The notes under the pieces were generated by a model that saw only the letters and a list, made by a program, of their open reading frames with translations, searched no databases and had not been told where the DNA came from. Shown piece after piece: positions 1 through 7,542 of a stretch of 64,000 nucleotides of DNA (the stretch's first letter is position 1; each line of letters starts with the position of its first letter). The stretch comes from Microbacterium kyungheense (GTDB taxonomy: Bacteria; Actinomycetota; Actinomycetes; Actinomycetales; Microbacteriaceae), in the NCBI RefSeq assembly GCF_006783905.1, contig NZ_VFPE01000002.1, positions 248,001-312,000 on the forward strand, read 5' to 3'. The position numbers and the translations under genes were made by a program.

Positions 1-31
1 CCGACGAGCAGCCACTCCGAAGGGCGCGACA

Positions 32-436
32 GTGCGTAAGCAGATCAGCGTTGTCGGTGCAGTGATCGTTCGCGACGGCAACGTACTGTGCGCGAAGCGC
101 GGCCCGTGGGGCAGCCTCGCCGGGCACTGGGAGTTTCCGGGCGGCAAGGTTGAGCCAGGCGAGACCGCACGGAGCGCTCTCGAGCGGGAGATCGCTGAGG
201 AACTCGCCTGCAGCATCGATGTGGGAGCCAACCTGACGACGACGATCCATGAGTATGACTTCGGTGTCGTGACGCTTACGACGTTCTGGTGTCGGCTGAT
301 CGAGGGTACGCCGCAGTTGGTGGAGCACGCCGAGGTCCGGTGGTGTCCGCCGAGCGAGCTCGAAAGTCTCGACTGGGCGCCGGCCGACGTTCCGGCGATG
401 CGGATGATCGTCGAGGGCGCCAGGTGTAGCCGCTAG
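32..436 (+). CDS. Nudix hydrolase, NudG/MutT-like (modified nucleotide pyrophosphohydrolase)
   Basis: This 134-residue protein has a complete Nudix box (G38, E44, R52, E53, E56, E57), with the EFPGGKVEPGE segment typical of MutT and NudG. The C-terminal WAPADVPAM segment resembles the LAPADIP tail of E. coli CTP pyrophosphohydrolase NudG. Family members hydrolyse 8-oxo-dGTP or modified pyrimidine triphosphates such as 5-methyl-dCTP, and the exact substrate cannot be read here. The start is GTG. The gene converges on the SRA-like nuclease gene, and their stop codons share the bases ctag (433-436), which suggests a long-standing pair. A housekeeping MutT role is the alternative. Confidence 0.85.
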   Translation: MRKQISVVGAVIVRDGNVLCAKRGPWGSLAGHWEFPGGKVEPGETARSALEREIAEELACSIDVGANLTTTIHEYDFGVVTLTTFWCRLIEGTPQLVEHAEVRWCPPSELESLDWAPADVPAMRMIVEGARCSR

Positions 437-1524
437 GGCTGCACCAACTCAAATGAGTCTCCATCGCGGGAGGCGAGGGTGATTCCCAGGTCAGCCGTAA
501 GTTCCTGCAGGTCGGGCTCTGCGCGTCCGGGCAGCAGGATCATCGGCGTCACCTGCGCATCGAGCGCACGGGCGTTGTGGGTGTAGTCCAACACCTGACC
601 GATAGCCATTCGGACGTATTCGCGGCCCGTTGACTTCTTCGCCTCAACCACCCAACCCTCGGCCTCCACGTACATGTCTGGCTCGATGATCGCTCCGGCG
701 ACGGGAAGCCGCAGTCGGCTGGGCGGCGTGCCCCGATCGGTGAGCCACCGTCCGAAGTCCGCCTGAAGCTGAAACTCCTGACGCGACACGACACGATCGC
801 CTGGCGGGAGCTGAGTGGCATCAACAATCGCGTTGATATCAGAGGCGTCGGGCGGGTCCCAGCGGCCGACCTGTGGCTTGAGGAGCCGAAGCTGGCCGGG
901 GTTCGGAGCGAGCAGCGCGGGGTTGGCATCCAGCGGCACGAGGTTGAAGATGATAGCCCGCCGAGGGTTACCGTCAGCGCCAGGAATCTCGTGGAAGGAA
1001 CAGAGCGGATCTCCCGTGGTGAACGCACCTACATAGGTTGCGTAGGGCGGCTGAGCGTTAAAGACACGAATCGTGCGCGCCTCGTCCGCAGCATTCAGTA
1101 GCGCCTTGTTCCCGCGCGTGAACTCCTGGTGCCCGGACTGCCCCTCGCCGGTGTACGCGAAGCTTCCGTCAGCCTGCAGCCCTTCGTGAAGGTCGTAGCC
1201 ATATCGCGACCCCCGCGCCGGATTAGTGAAGATGAAAATGTCGGGAGTGCGGCTGGATGAAGAAATTCCGCCTTGCTGACCGCCACCATACTGACGATGA
1301 AGCTGCCGGCGGCGCACGGTGTCTCCGACTTCGAGTGCCCATTCGCGCGGCGCGCCGTCTGCAGCAGGCAGCCTCGACCGCACCTCCTCGGACTGCAGGT
1401 CGTCGAGGACCCAACGAGTCGTGTCCGCGGGCAACGTTCCGTATAGGTCGCGGAGTATCTGACGGACCCGCTTTTGACTCACGCCGGCCTCCAGCGCGAG
1501 CAGCGCCGGAGTGGTCGGATCCAT
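433..1524 (-). CDS. Modification-dependent restriction-type nuclease: SRA-like domain plus PD-(D/E)XK nuclease
   Basis: The 363-residue protein begins with a short helical region (about 1-60). An SRA-YDG-like domain of the ScoMcrA type follows (about 75-200), recognised by HRQYGGGQQGGIS, TPDIFIF, GSRYGYD, YTGEGQ, RGN and the RVF..Y.YVG stretch. The C-terminal half has a PD-(D/E)XK core with D283, E294 and K296 (EPDMY then VVEAKK). SRA-type domains read 5-methyl or 5-hydroxymethylcytosine and ScoMcrA relatives cut modified DNA, so a type IV restriction enzyme is the best reading. No methyltransferase is adjacent, which fits. I chose the ATG at 1524 because the upstream extension to 1671 is basic and low in complexity. 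No strong ribosome site is visible. Confidence 0.75.
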   Translation of the reverse strand: MDPTTPALLALEAGVSQKRVRQILRDLYGTLPADTTRWVLDDLQSEEVRSRLPAADGAPREWALEVGDTVRRRQLHRQYGGGQQGGISSSSRTPDIFIFTNPARGSRYGYDLHEGLQADGSFAYTGEGQSGHQEFTRGNKALLNAADEARTIRVFNAQPPYATYVGAFTTGDPLCSFHEIPGADGNPRRAIIFNLVPLDANPALLAPNPGQLRLLKPQVGRWDPPDASDINAIVDATQLPPGDRVVSRQEFQLQADFGRWLTDRGTPPSRLRLPVAGAIIEPDMYVEAEGWVVEAKKSTGREYVRMAIGQVLDYTHNARALDAQVTPMILLPGRAEPDLQELTADLGITLASRDGDSFELVQP

Positions 1525-2004
1525 AGCCGGCAGCGTATCGGTCGTGGCGGGTCGGTTGTTGGAGCTTGTCGGACCGCACGCGTGTCGGAAGCGGCGCGCG
1601 GTCGCCTTCTTGTGTCGTGACCACGACACGGCGCTGCAAACGCTCGGCCGGGAGAACCCGCCGGTTCTCACCTATGAGCTTCTGATTCGCAGAAGGCACC
1701 GCGCTCTCGGGATCGAACCCCGCCTTTCAGCGCGAGAATTCGGAGGCGCGTACCTTCTTGGTCCAGATGCGCCTTTCCACCTCCGAGCTGCGGGACGAGA
1801 TACGGCATTCCTTCTGGCTGCTCAAACGGGCCGCCTCGGCGAAGGCTCTTGAGCGGCTTCTGAAGCAGCACGAGGTCTTCAAGGACTACACGATTGTCCT
1901 TGCCGCCGGCGACGGTCGCACGGAAGACGACACCGACTCGGTCCCAGCGGCGGGCAAGGCCTGTATGGGGGTCGCAGGGTGGGTCGACCGGCGGCGGTGC
2001 TGAG
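1525..2004. other. 480-bp gap with one weak unassigned open frame
   Basis: No convincing gene is present. A plus-strand frame is open from about 1686 to 2003. Its only start is a TTG at 1758, giving 81 residues that begin MVQMRLSTSELRDEIRHSF. The first 50 residues look helical and protein-like; the rest does not. It may be the remnant of a deleted gene. A short stretch near 1705-1725 resembles a tRNA T-loop but forms no tRNA. Confidence 0.3.
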
Positions 2005-2586
2005 TCACGTGGGAGGCTCGATAGGCCGCAGAGCTCCGGCCGCGTCCAGCAGCTTCAGCGACGCCAGGACGGCGTTGTCGCGGTACGTTTTCGAGCTTGC
2101 AACCGCGCGAACAGCCTCCACGACCTCACGTGACCCGATAACAGCGACCGGGCCGACGCCCAAGATCTGCTGGGCGCACCACTCGCGCACCGCAGCCTCG
2201 TGCGCGGCGCCCGCGAACTTCCCGACGTACAGGCGCAACTCGACGAGCTCGATCGGGTACCCGAAGCGAGATGCGGCGCCGGAGACGACGCCGTCGCGGA
2301 CGACCGGGTTATTGATCACCGCGTACTTCGCATTCCACACCTTGTCAGCGCTGTCACCGCGCACATGCGCGGCGACCACACCGCGGGAGCCAAAGAACGA
2401 CTTGACCGTCGCAAGCACCAGCCGGTCCGCACGGGCGCCGACGAGGTCGACCTCGAACCCGTGCGTCTGGTACTCGGGATACGCTGTCTTCGACGTTCGG
2501 ATCGTGACCGGGAACTTTAGCGCCTCGGAGACGACGAGGCCCTCTGATTCCATCGCCAACGCGACGAACTGTTCGAAAGCTTCCAC
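2005..2586 (-). CDS. Uncharacterised nuclease-fold-like protein
   Basis: This 193-residue protein has no name that I can support. Residues 44-70 (FEVDLVGARADRLVLATVKS and following) have the spacing of a PD-(D/E)XK core, with D47 and K62 in place but Thr60 where Glu is usual. E21 lies upstream, as in many members of the fold. The remainder is alpha/beta, with a helical C-terminus that begins near a WCAQQ segment (about residue 135). It sits between two other nuclease-like genes on the same strand, so a role in DNA restriction or repair is likely by context. The nuclease call is inference; a non-catalytic DNA-binding relative is possible. Confidence 0.6.
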   Translation of the reverse strand: MEAFEQFVALAMESEGLVVSEALKFPVTIRTSKTAYPEYQTHGFEVDLVGARADRLVLATVKSFFGSRGVVAAHVRGDSADKVWNAKYAVINNPVVRDGVVSGAASRFGYPIELVELRLYVGKFAGAAHEAAVREWCAQQILGVGPVAVIGSREVVEAVRAVASSKTYRDNAVLASLKLLDAAGALRPIEPPT

Positions 2587-2625
2587 GACGCCGAGCGTAT
2601 CCGCCTGGCCCGGGCCGCAGTCGTC

Positions 2626-3462
2626 TCAGTCCTCTGAGCGGGTTGGGAGCTGTGCGCGCAGCGAAGACAGCGATGGCCCCGAGAGGCTGCCGACCCGCCA
2701 CATCTCCCAGCCTCCGAATCCTCCGGAGCTTGTACCGTCAAACGCCGCGGCAGCAGCCCGTGACGGGTTGCTGTACCCGGCACCATTCACAAGGATGTTC
2801 CCGTCCGGAGCTATCGTTCCCCGCCCTTCGAGGCCGTGGCGAGTGCAATACAGCTCCGACCCGGCCTGAAGGAGCCCCTCAGCGAGGAGGTCGGCGACCG
2901 TGCCGGGAATGGCTGTGCGGGTGAAGGTCGTCGTCGGTGCCGACTGCGCTGGGACGTCGTCGAGCCGATCCATTCGCAGACCGGTGAGGCGAATGGCGGC
3001 AAAGATCGAGGGCATGATCGCGTCCAGCGGCATCATCGCCGGCGCCGACAGCGTGGTGTCCTCGTCGACCTTCCCCTTGACCACAGTCAATCCAGGAATC
3101 GCGTCGAGTTCTGCAGCAAGACGCCCTTCGAGGTAGCCGATATCAGCGGAGCTAAATCCATGGGAGGTGTCGCGCTTTATGAGCACGGCACGCGTCCAAG
3201 CTGGCACCTGCGCGTTCGACCGCCTGTGCACCGCGAGCCGATCGCGGAGCTTGGTGGACTGCCCGACGTATATCTGCCGGGAGCCGTCGTCAACGAGCAG
3301 GACATAGATGCCTGGGCTGCTCCACTCCGCCTCGGCAAGACGCAGAATCTCTTCGCGAGCCACGTAGGCAACCCGAATCGCATGCTCCGTGAAGTCCGCC
3401 ACGATGGGTGCATTCGCCGATGAGGGAATCTGGACTGTAGCGAGGACAGCGGCTGAGCTCAT
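2626..3462 (-). CDS. GIY-YIG nuclease with C-terminal RAMA-like domain
   Basis: The 278-residue protein has a GIY-YIG core at about 49-125: GIY at 51-53, IYVGQS at 64-69, R73/R75, and a likely catalytic Glu112 in YLEGRL. The C-terminal part (about 195-275) contains LLAEGLL..G..LYC, a GTIAPDGNI hairpin, a YSNPSRAAA helix and a final WEMWRV. This matches the RAMA/DUF4357 pattern, which is predicted to recognise modified DNA in restriction contexts. Together this suggests a nuclease targeted by DNA modification. The ATG at 3462 has a GGAGG only one base upstream, so the true start may be an upstream in-frame codon such as the ATG at 3498. Confidence 0.75.
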   Translation of the reverse strand: MSSAAVLATVQIPSSANAPIVADFTEHAIRVAYVAREEILRLAEAEWSSPGIYVLLVDDGSRQIYVGQSTKLRDRLAVHRRSNAQVPAWTRAVLIKRDTSHGFSSADIGYLEGRLAAELDAIPGLTVVKGKVDEDTTLSAPAMMPLDAIMPSIFAAIRLTGLRMDRLDDVPAQSAPTTTFTRTAIPGTVADLLAEGLLQAGSELYCTRHGLEGRGTIAPDGNILVNGAGYSNPSRAAAAAFDGTSSGGFGGWEMWRVGSLSGPSLSSLRAQLPTRSED

Positions 3463-3914
3463 TCCTCCATCATGCCGTCGGCCGCCGACCGTGAGCATGT
3501 GCCGGTGATCGCCGCGGTGCGCGACCGCTTTTGGACTGAGGTGACCTGTACATGTGCGTGGCGGACGATCGCGGTGCGGCAGGACCGGCGGGTGTCGGAG
3601 GCACTGACCGCTGCTGTCCCGGCGTGGTAGTGCACCCTTTCTCAAGCGACCGGGTCGTAGTCCGCCTAGGAGGCGAGCGCGATGCGACGACCCACGCCCT
3701 CACCTCGCTCGACCCTGAACGGCCTAGCCGGATTCTCCCAGACAGTCGCCAGCGAGTAGCACCGAATGTGGCGGCACCAGCGGGGTCAGTGGTCCATCTA
3801 GTCCTGGCGCCGTGGCGGCAGCGTGTGCGGCGCATGTATTGCACACATTTCGGGTAATGGGTTACTGCTGCTGTGCAGCAGCCCAAGCGGGCAACAAGAG
3901 TCCGGGGAGACGCG
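3463..3914. other. 452-bp gap with no supported gene
   Basis: Both strands have open frames here, but they are basic, repetitive and look like GC-rich chance frames. The segment near 3830-3865 is relatively AT-rich and may hold the promoter of the next gene. A short inverted repeat (GCTGCT, then GTGC, then AGCAGC) lies at 3867-3882. Confidence 0.4.
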
Positions 3915-4866
3915 ATGGGGACGGAATGGCTGCTGCTCGCAGTCCCGAAGCAGGACTACGACGAGCTCAAGCACATGGTCGACTTCCGGCAGAAGCAGCG
4001 CGGTGAAGCACCAGCCCCCCACCGCGGAACAAGTGCGGGACAGCCAGCTTGCGAAAGACGCCGTCGTCCGTGCCGCTTTCGCCAAGCACGAGCCGTGGCC
4101 GGAGCATGCGCTTGCTCGTCTGGCTGAGGGCTCCGCGATCACGACGCAGCGCTTCGCGCAGGTGGTAGACCTGTGCGCGGCAACGCCCGGGGAGGACCAC
4201 CGCTACTCCACGGAGGAGCTCGCAGAGAAGACCGGGATGAACGTCAACGAGTGGCGCTCCGCCTGCCGGAAGATCCGGCTTCACCTCGAGAAGCACCACC
4301 CCGAGATCCCGCGGACCGACGCCGGCAACCCGGAGTGGCCGCTGGTGGACATGTCCGGCCGCACCCTCGGCGAGCGCGACCAACTGTACGTCGGCATCAC
4401 CGAGGAGCAGGCTCGCCGATGGAGGACCGTGCGATGCCTCGCCAGCGCCCCTCAATATGCGTCGCTGGATACCGCGCTGCGCAACAAGCACGTCCCGGTG
4501 GCGAACGACCGGTTCATCAAGGACATGCTGCACGCTGTCGGTGTGGAAGGCGCCTACCAGACGACCGGGTACATCGTCGTCGTACGTGCCGGGGTGGGCC
4601 CTGACCTCAACACCTATCGGGGCGCCACCAACGGGTTCGTCTCCAAGGAAGAGGTCATCGCTGTTGCCGGCGAAGGACCGCGCCGGGAGCCGAGCGATCA
4701 GACGGGACTGTGGCGGGTCGTCCATCCTGAGGATCCCGGCGGGCGCGAGTCCGGGCCGACGAGCAGCCGAACTTCACCGCGCGACTACGGTCAGTGCCCG
4801 GAGTGCTTCAGTCCGATGACGCCGAGCGGGTTTTTCACGGGCGTGGGGTGCGAGCACGCCGGCTGA
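3915..4866 (+). pseudogene. Frameshifted unknown gene with C-terminal zinc ribbon-like motif
   Basis: The ATG at 3915 follows a GGGGAGA ribosome site and encodes MGTEWLLLAVPKQDYDELKH onward. After about 34 residues the protein-like reading moves to the next frame (VRDSQLAKDAVV, later STEELAEKTGMNVNEW) and stays open to 4866. The switch falls at a run of six C at about 4015-4020. Removing one base gives exactly 317 codons. The middle resembles a winged-helix segment (about 110-160), and the end has CPECF...GVGCEH, a possible metal site. The function is unknown. A sequencing indel, a real mutation or programmed slippage would all fit. Confidence 0.6.
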
Positions 4867-5005
4867 GCTAACCGAGGGCTGCTCCGTGGACGAATTTCGC
4901 GACATATGACCAGCATTTGTGTCGTGATGATAAGAAACCCCACATGGCCCAAAATACTGTCCGCCGCATCGGTTACGGTGGCCAGAAGAGAGGCAGGTGG
5001 TGCCG

Positions 5006-5353
5006 ATGGGGAAGGACCAGAAACCCAGTGCGAGGCAGGAAAGAGCGCAGCTCGTGGACAAGTGGCGCAGAGAGAACGGGCTATACCCCCATCAACAGCC
5101 GGAGGCGCAGGAGGCGAGGAAGCGCAGGCAGGCTGCCGCGGCGAAGAAGCGCGGGAGGCAGCCTCAGCACAAGGAACCGCCCAGGCACCGCACCGCGGAG
5201 AGGACGAATGCGAAGGGCGAGAAGATCCTCGTCCAGTACGGCACTACGAAGGCATCCAAGCGCAACCCGGTGCGCCTGACGGACGGCATGGTGCATCCGG
5301 TCAACGTGGACTTCGCGAAGCCGCACGGCCCGACGTCGGACCTCGCGGAGTAG
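5006..5353 (+). CDS. Small basic hypothetical protein
   Basis: The 115-residue product is very rich in Lys, Arg, Gln and Ala (RKRRQAAAAKKRGRQ in the first half). It ends with a more ordered segment, VRLTDGMVHPVNVDFAKP. The composition suggests nucleic-acid contact, but no family is recognised. GTG codons at 4997 and 5000 are in frame upstream of the ATG at 5006. I kept the ATG because the upstream purine-rich stretch fits a ribosome site for it. It lies between the frameshifted gene and the integrase, a place where elements often carry excisionase or regulatory genes, but no helix-turn-helix is visible. Confidence 0.55.
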   Translation: MGKDQKPSARQERAQLVDKWRRENGLYPHQQPEAQEARKRRQAAAAKKRGRQPQHKEPPRHRTAERTNAKGEKILVQYGTTKASKRNPVRLTDGMVHPVNVDFAKPHGPTSDLAE

Positions 5354-5372
5354 CTGCGGCCGCGTGTCTGAA

Positions 5373-5392
5373 CTGTTGCGCTGCAGCAACAG
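5373..5392. repeat. Palindrome between the small basic gene and the integrase
   Basis: CTGTTGC and GCAACAG form a perfect 7-bp inverted repeat around GCTGCA. It starts 20 bp after the stop of the upstream gene and lies about 225 bp before the integrase start. It could be a terminator stem without a T-tract, an operator, or an arm-type recombinase site. Confidence 0.45.
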
Positions 5393-5615
5393 AACCGTGC
5401 ACCGTTAGGGTGAGCCTCTGCGATGAGTGCGGCGAGAATGGAGCCGTGCTCGATCGCTTCACTCTCGGCGTCGGAGGAGGCGCCCCTCGACTCCAACACC
5501 ATTTGACGACGTCTTCCGCCATCTATCCACATCTGTCGTCGGCCGCATTGACGGCCTCCGACCAGTGTTCGACACTGGCCCAATACTGACGATCGAGCCG
5601 GCACGGGAGGTCGAG

Positions 5616-6746
5616 ATGGGCAGCATCACCCCCTACGAGTCGGCGAAGGGCCGCCGCTACCGCGTGCGCTATCGCAAGCCGGATCGCACCGAGGCGGAAA
5701 AGCGCGGCTTCACGACGATGCGCGAAGCGAAGCTGTACCTCTCGATGGTCACGGTGTCGAAGTCGAAGGGCGAGTACATCGACCCGTCCTCGTCGCGGGT
5801 TCCTGTCCGGATGTTCGCCGACAGCTGGCTGCGATCCAAGCAGCCGCCGATGTCGAAGCCCTCGTACTACATGACGCTCGAGCGGGCGTGGAAGAACCAT
5901 GTCGCGCCGGTATGGGCCGACAGGGAGATCTCGTCGATCCGGCGCTCGGAAGTCCAGGATTGGGTGTCCGACCTTGCGACGCAGAAGTCGCGCACGGTCG
6001 TTCTTCGAGCACTGGGAGTCCTCGCCGGCATCCTCGACGTCGCCATGGACGATCGCCGCCTCGCGAGCAATCCAGCCCGCCATGTGCGCAACCTTCCCCG
6101 GCACGGGCCGGGCAAGCGTCGCGTCTACCTCTCGCATGACCAGGTCGCGACGCTGGCGGCGTGCTCGGCGTATCCGACGCTTGTCCTGACGTTGGCGTAC
6201 ACCGGCCTCCGCTGGGGCGAGGCGACGGGACTGCGCGTGCGCAGCGTGAACCGCCTCCGACGGCGCTTCGTCATCGAGGAGAACGCGGTGATGATCGCGT
6301 ACGAGATCCATGTCGGCACGCCGAAGACGCACGAGAAGCGCTCGGTCCCGTACCCCGAGCGTCTCGCTCCGATGATCGACCAGGCGTGCGCCGGGAAGGG
6401 TCCCGAAGGGCTGCTCTTCGGCGACGAGGTCAATCACATGCGCAACTCGGGCAGCAAGGGATGGTTCGCGAATGCGGTCCGGCGCGCGCAGGAGTTCGAT
6501 CCATCGATCCCTCGGCTCACCCCTCACGACCTCCGCCATACCGCCGCGTCACTCGCGATCAGCTCGGGTGCGAACGTGAAGGCCGTACAGCGGATGCTCG
6601 GGCACGCGTCCGCGGCGATGACGCTGGACACCTATGCCGACCTCTTCGACGACGATCTGGATGCCGTCGCGACCCGTCTGAACGACCAGATGCCGTTGGT
6701 GGCGCTGCCGTCAGGGCCGCAGACTCGCTACGCCCGACCTCAGTGA
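5616..6746 (+). CDS. Tyrosine recombinase / site-specific integrase
   Basis: The 376-residue protein has the full lambda-integrase layout: a basic N-terminal arm-binding part (about 1-60), a SAM-like core-binding domain (about 64-160) and a catalytic domain. The catalytic residues are R199 (TGLRWGE), K237 (TPKTHEK), H304 and R307 (HDLRH), H330 (MLGHAS) and nucleophile Y340 (DTYAD). It integrates and excises mobile DNA, probably at the neighbouring tRNA-Arg. The ATG at 5616 has a good ribosome site (GGGAGG, 5-base gap); the frame stays open upstream but the residues there are not integrase-like. It carries the only GGATGCCG octamer seen in the element. Confidence 0.95.
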   Translation: MGSITPYESAKGRRYRVRYRKPDRTEAEKRGFTTMREAKLYLSMVTVSKSKGEYIDPSSSRVPVRMFADSWLRSKQPPMSKPSYYMTLERAWKNHVAPVWADREISSIRRSEVQDWVSDLATQKSRTVVLRALGVLAGILDVAMDDRRLASNPARHVRNLPRHGPGKRRVYLSHDQVATLAACSAYPTLVLTLAYTGLRWGEATGLRVRSVNRLRRRFVIEENAVMIAYEIHVGTPKTHEKRSVPYPERLAPMIDQACAGKGPEGLLFGDEVNHMRNSGSKGWFANAVRRAQEFDPSIPRLTPHDLRHTAASLAISSGANVKAVQRMLGHASAAMTLDTYADLFDDDLDAVATRLNDQMPLVALPSGPQTRYARPQ

Positions 6747-6954
6747 CCCCAGAGAGCAGATTGCTCAGTATTTCGACGAGGCAGATCTCGCCCGAAACGC
6801 TCGATTTGACGCTCTCAGACGTCCCGCGAAGGCCGTTGCAGACGGCCGTTGTCGGCGCTCCAAAATTTAAGAATGCGGGCAAAAAGCGGGCAAAAACGCG
6901 TTTCGCGTGGTCTGACCACAGAAGAAACACCTGGTCAAGGGCAAAAAGAGACTG

Positions 6955-7026
6955 TGCCCCTGGAGGGACTCGAACCCCCAACCGTTTCCTTAGGACGGAA
7001 CTGCTCTTCCATTGAGCTACAGAGGC
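6955..7026 (-). tRNA. tRNA-Arg(CCT)
   Basis: The reverse strand folds as a complete tRNA. The acceptor stem pairs GCCTCTG with CAGGGGC. The D arm is GCTC/GAGC, the anticodon loop is GTCCTAA with anticodon CCT, the variable region has five bases, and the T arm has loop TTCGAGT. The 27-43 pair is a G-A mismatch. CCA is not encoded. The 3' end points toward the integrase, so this gene is the probable integration target, and its 3' part would be one attachment site. Confidence 0.95.
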
Positions 7027-7068
7027 TGGCCGAACGAGTCTACCTGGGCACGGCCGTCCCACGACGAA

Positions 7069-7112
7069 GGCCCCGGCATCCATCCGCGAAGGGACAAGTG
7101 GATGCCGGGGCC
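7069..7112. terminator. Terminator-like hairpin
   Basis: GGCCCCGGCATCCA (7069-7082) pairs perfectly with TGGATGCCGGGGCC (7099-7112) across a 16-base loop. It lies just downstream of the IscA-like gene on the minus strand. There is no T-tract, as is common in actinobacteria. The stem contains the GGATGCC word that recurs in other hairpins of this window. Confidence 0.6.
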
Positions 7113-7127
7113 GCAAGCCGCGGGGCG

Positions 7128-7409
7128 TCAGCCCTGGGTCGCGAGGGCGAAGCGCACGGCGCCGTCGTCCGACAGTTCCGCGTCGAGGACGCGGTCCTCG
7201 AGTGCGATCGCGGCAGTCTCGTCGAGGAAGACGCGGGCGCCGTCCGTGACGACGATCGTGTCGGCCGGCTGCGGGTCGGGGGCGACGCTCAGCTCGAATC
7301 CGCCGGTGCCTCCCGTGTCTCGGATGCGGACGCCGCCGTCCTGGACGGCGGGCACTCGCGAGACGATCTCTTTGACGGCCTCGGCGGCGGTCTGGGTCAG
7401 CGTGAGCAT
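7128..7409 (-). CDS. IscA/HesB-like protein lacking cysteines
   Basis: This 93-residue protein matches the A-type iron-sulfur carrier fold: LTLTQTAAEAVKEIV at the N-terminus, GGVRI, FELSVAPDPQPADTIV, then GARVFLDETAAIALEDRVLD. The three cysteines that bind iron-sulfur clusters in IscA and HesB are absent; there is no cysteine at all. It therefore probably does not carry clusters, and its role is unknown. The ATG at 7409 has a good AAAGGA ribosome site. Proteins of this kind are often annotated simply as iron-sulfur assembly protein, and that label should not be trusted here. Confidence 0.75.
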   Translation of the reverse strand: MLTLTQTAAEAVKEIVSRVPAVQDGGVRIRDTGGTGGFELSVAPDPQPADTIVVTDGARVFLDETAAIALEDRVLDAELSDDGAVRFALATQG

Positions 7410-7542
7410 GCGTTTCCTTTCCGTTGGGGCTGTGAACCGGCCACGATTCCGAGATCCGCGCCGGTCCGCAACCCCTACGCGCCGTCCGGTGCCGATTCGG
7501 AGGGAGCTCCCATGTTTTCGGTGGATGCCGCATCCCGGCCGG

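Larger units (their letters stand above)
1..6990. mobile_element. Right end of a tRNA-Arg-associated integrative element
   Basis: A tyrosine recombinase gene ends about 200 bp from the 3' end of a tRNA-Arg(CCT) gene, which is the usual layout for elements that insert into tRNA 3' ends. Everything to its left is accessory in character: restriction-like nucleases, a frameshifted gene, small unknowns and long gaps. The octamer GGATGCCG, frequent to the right, was seen here only once, inside the integrase (6659-6666). The left boundary and the second attachment site lie outside the window, and the right boundary is taken as the 3' half of the tRNA. No conjugation or phage structural gene is visible, so the class of element is unknown. 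Confidence 0.6.

Noticed and set aside
1703-1726. tRNA T-loop-like sequence (GGGATCGAACCCC)
   Set aside because: The T stem does not pair beyond two bases and no acceptor, D or anticodon arm is present, so it is neither a tRNA nor a supported attachment site.
3470-3886. Open frames of 100-140 codons on both strands between the GIY-YIG gene and the frameshifted gene
   Set aside because: Composition is low in complexity with no starts near ribosome sites and no family features.
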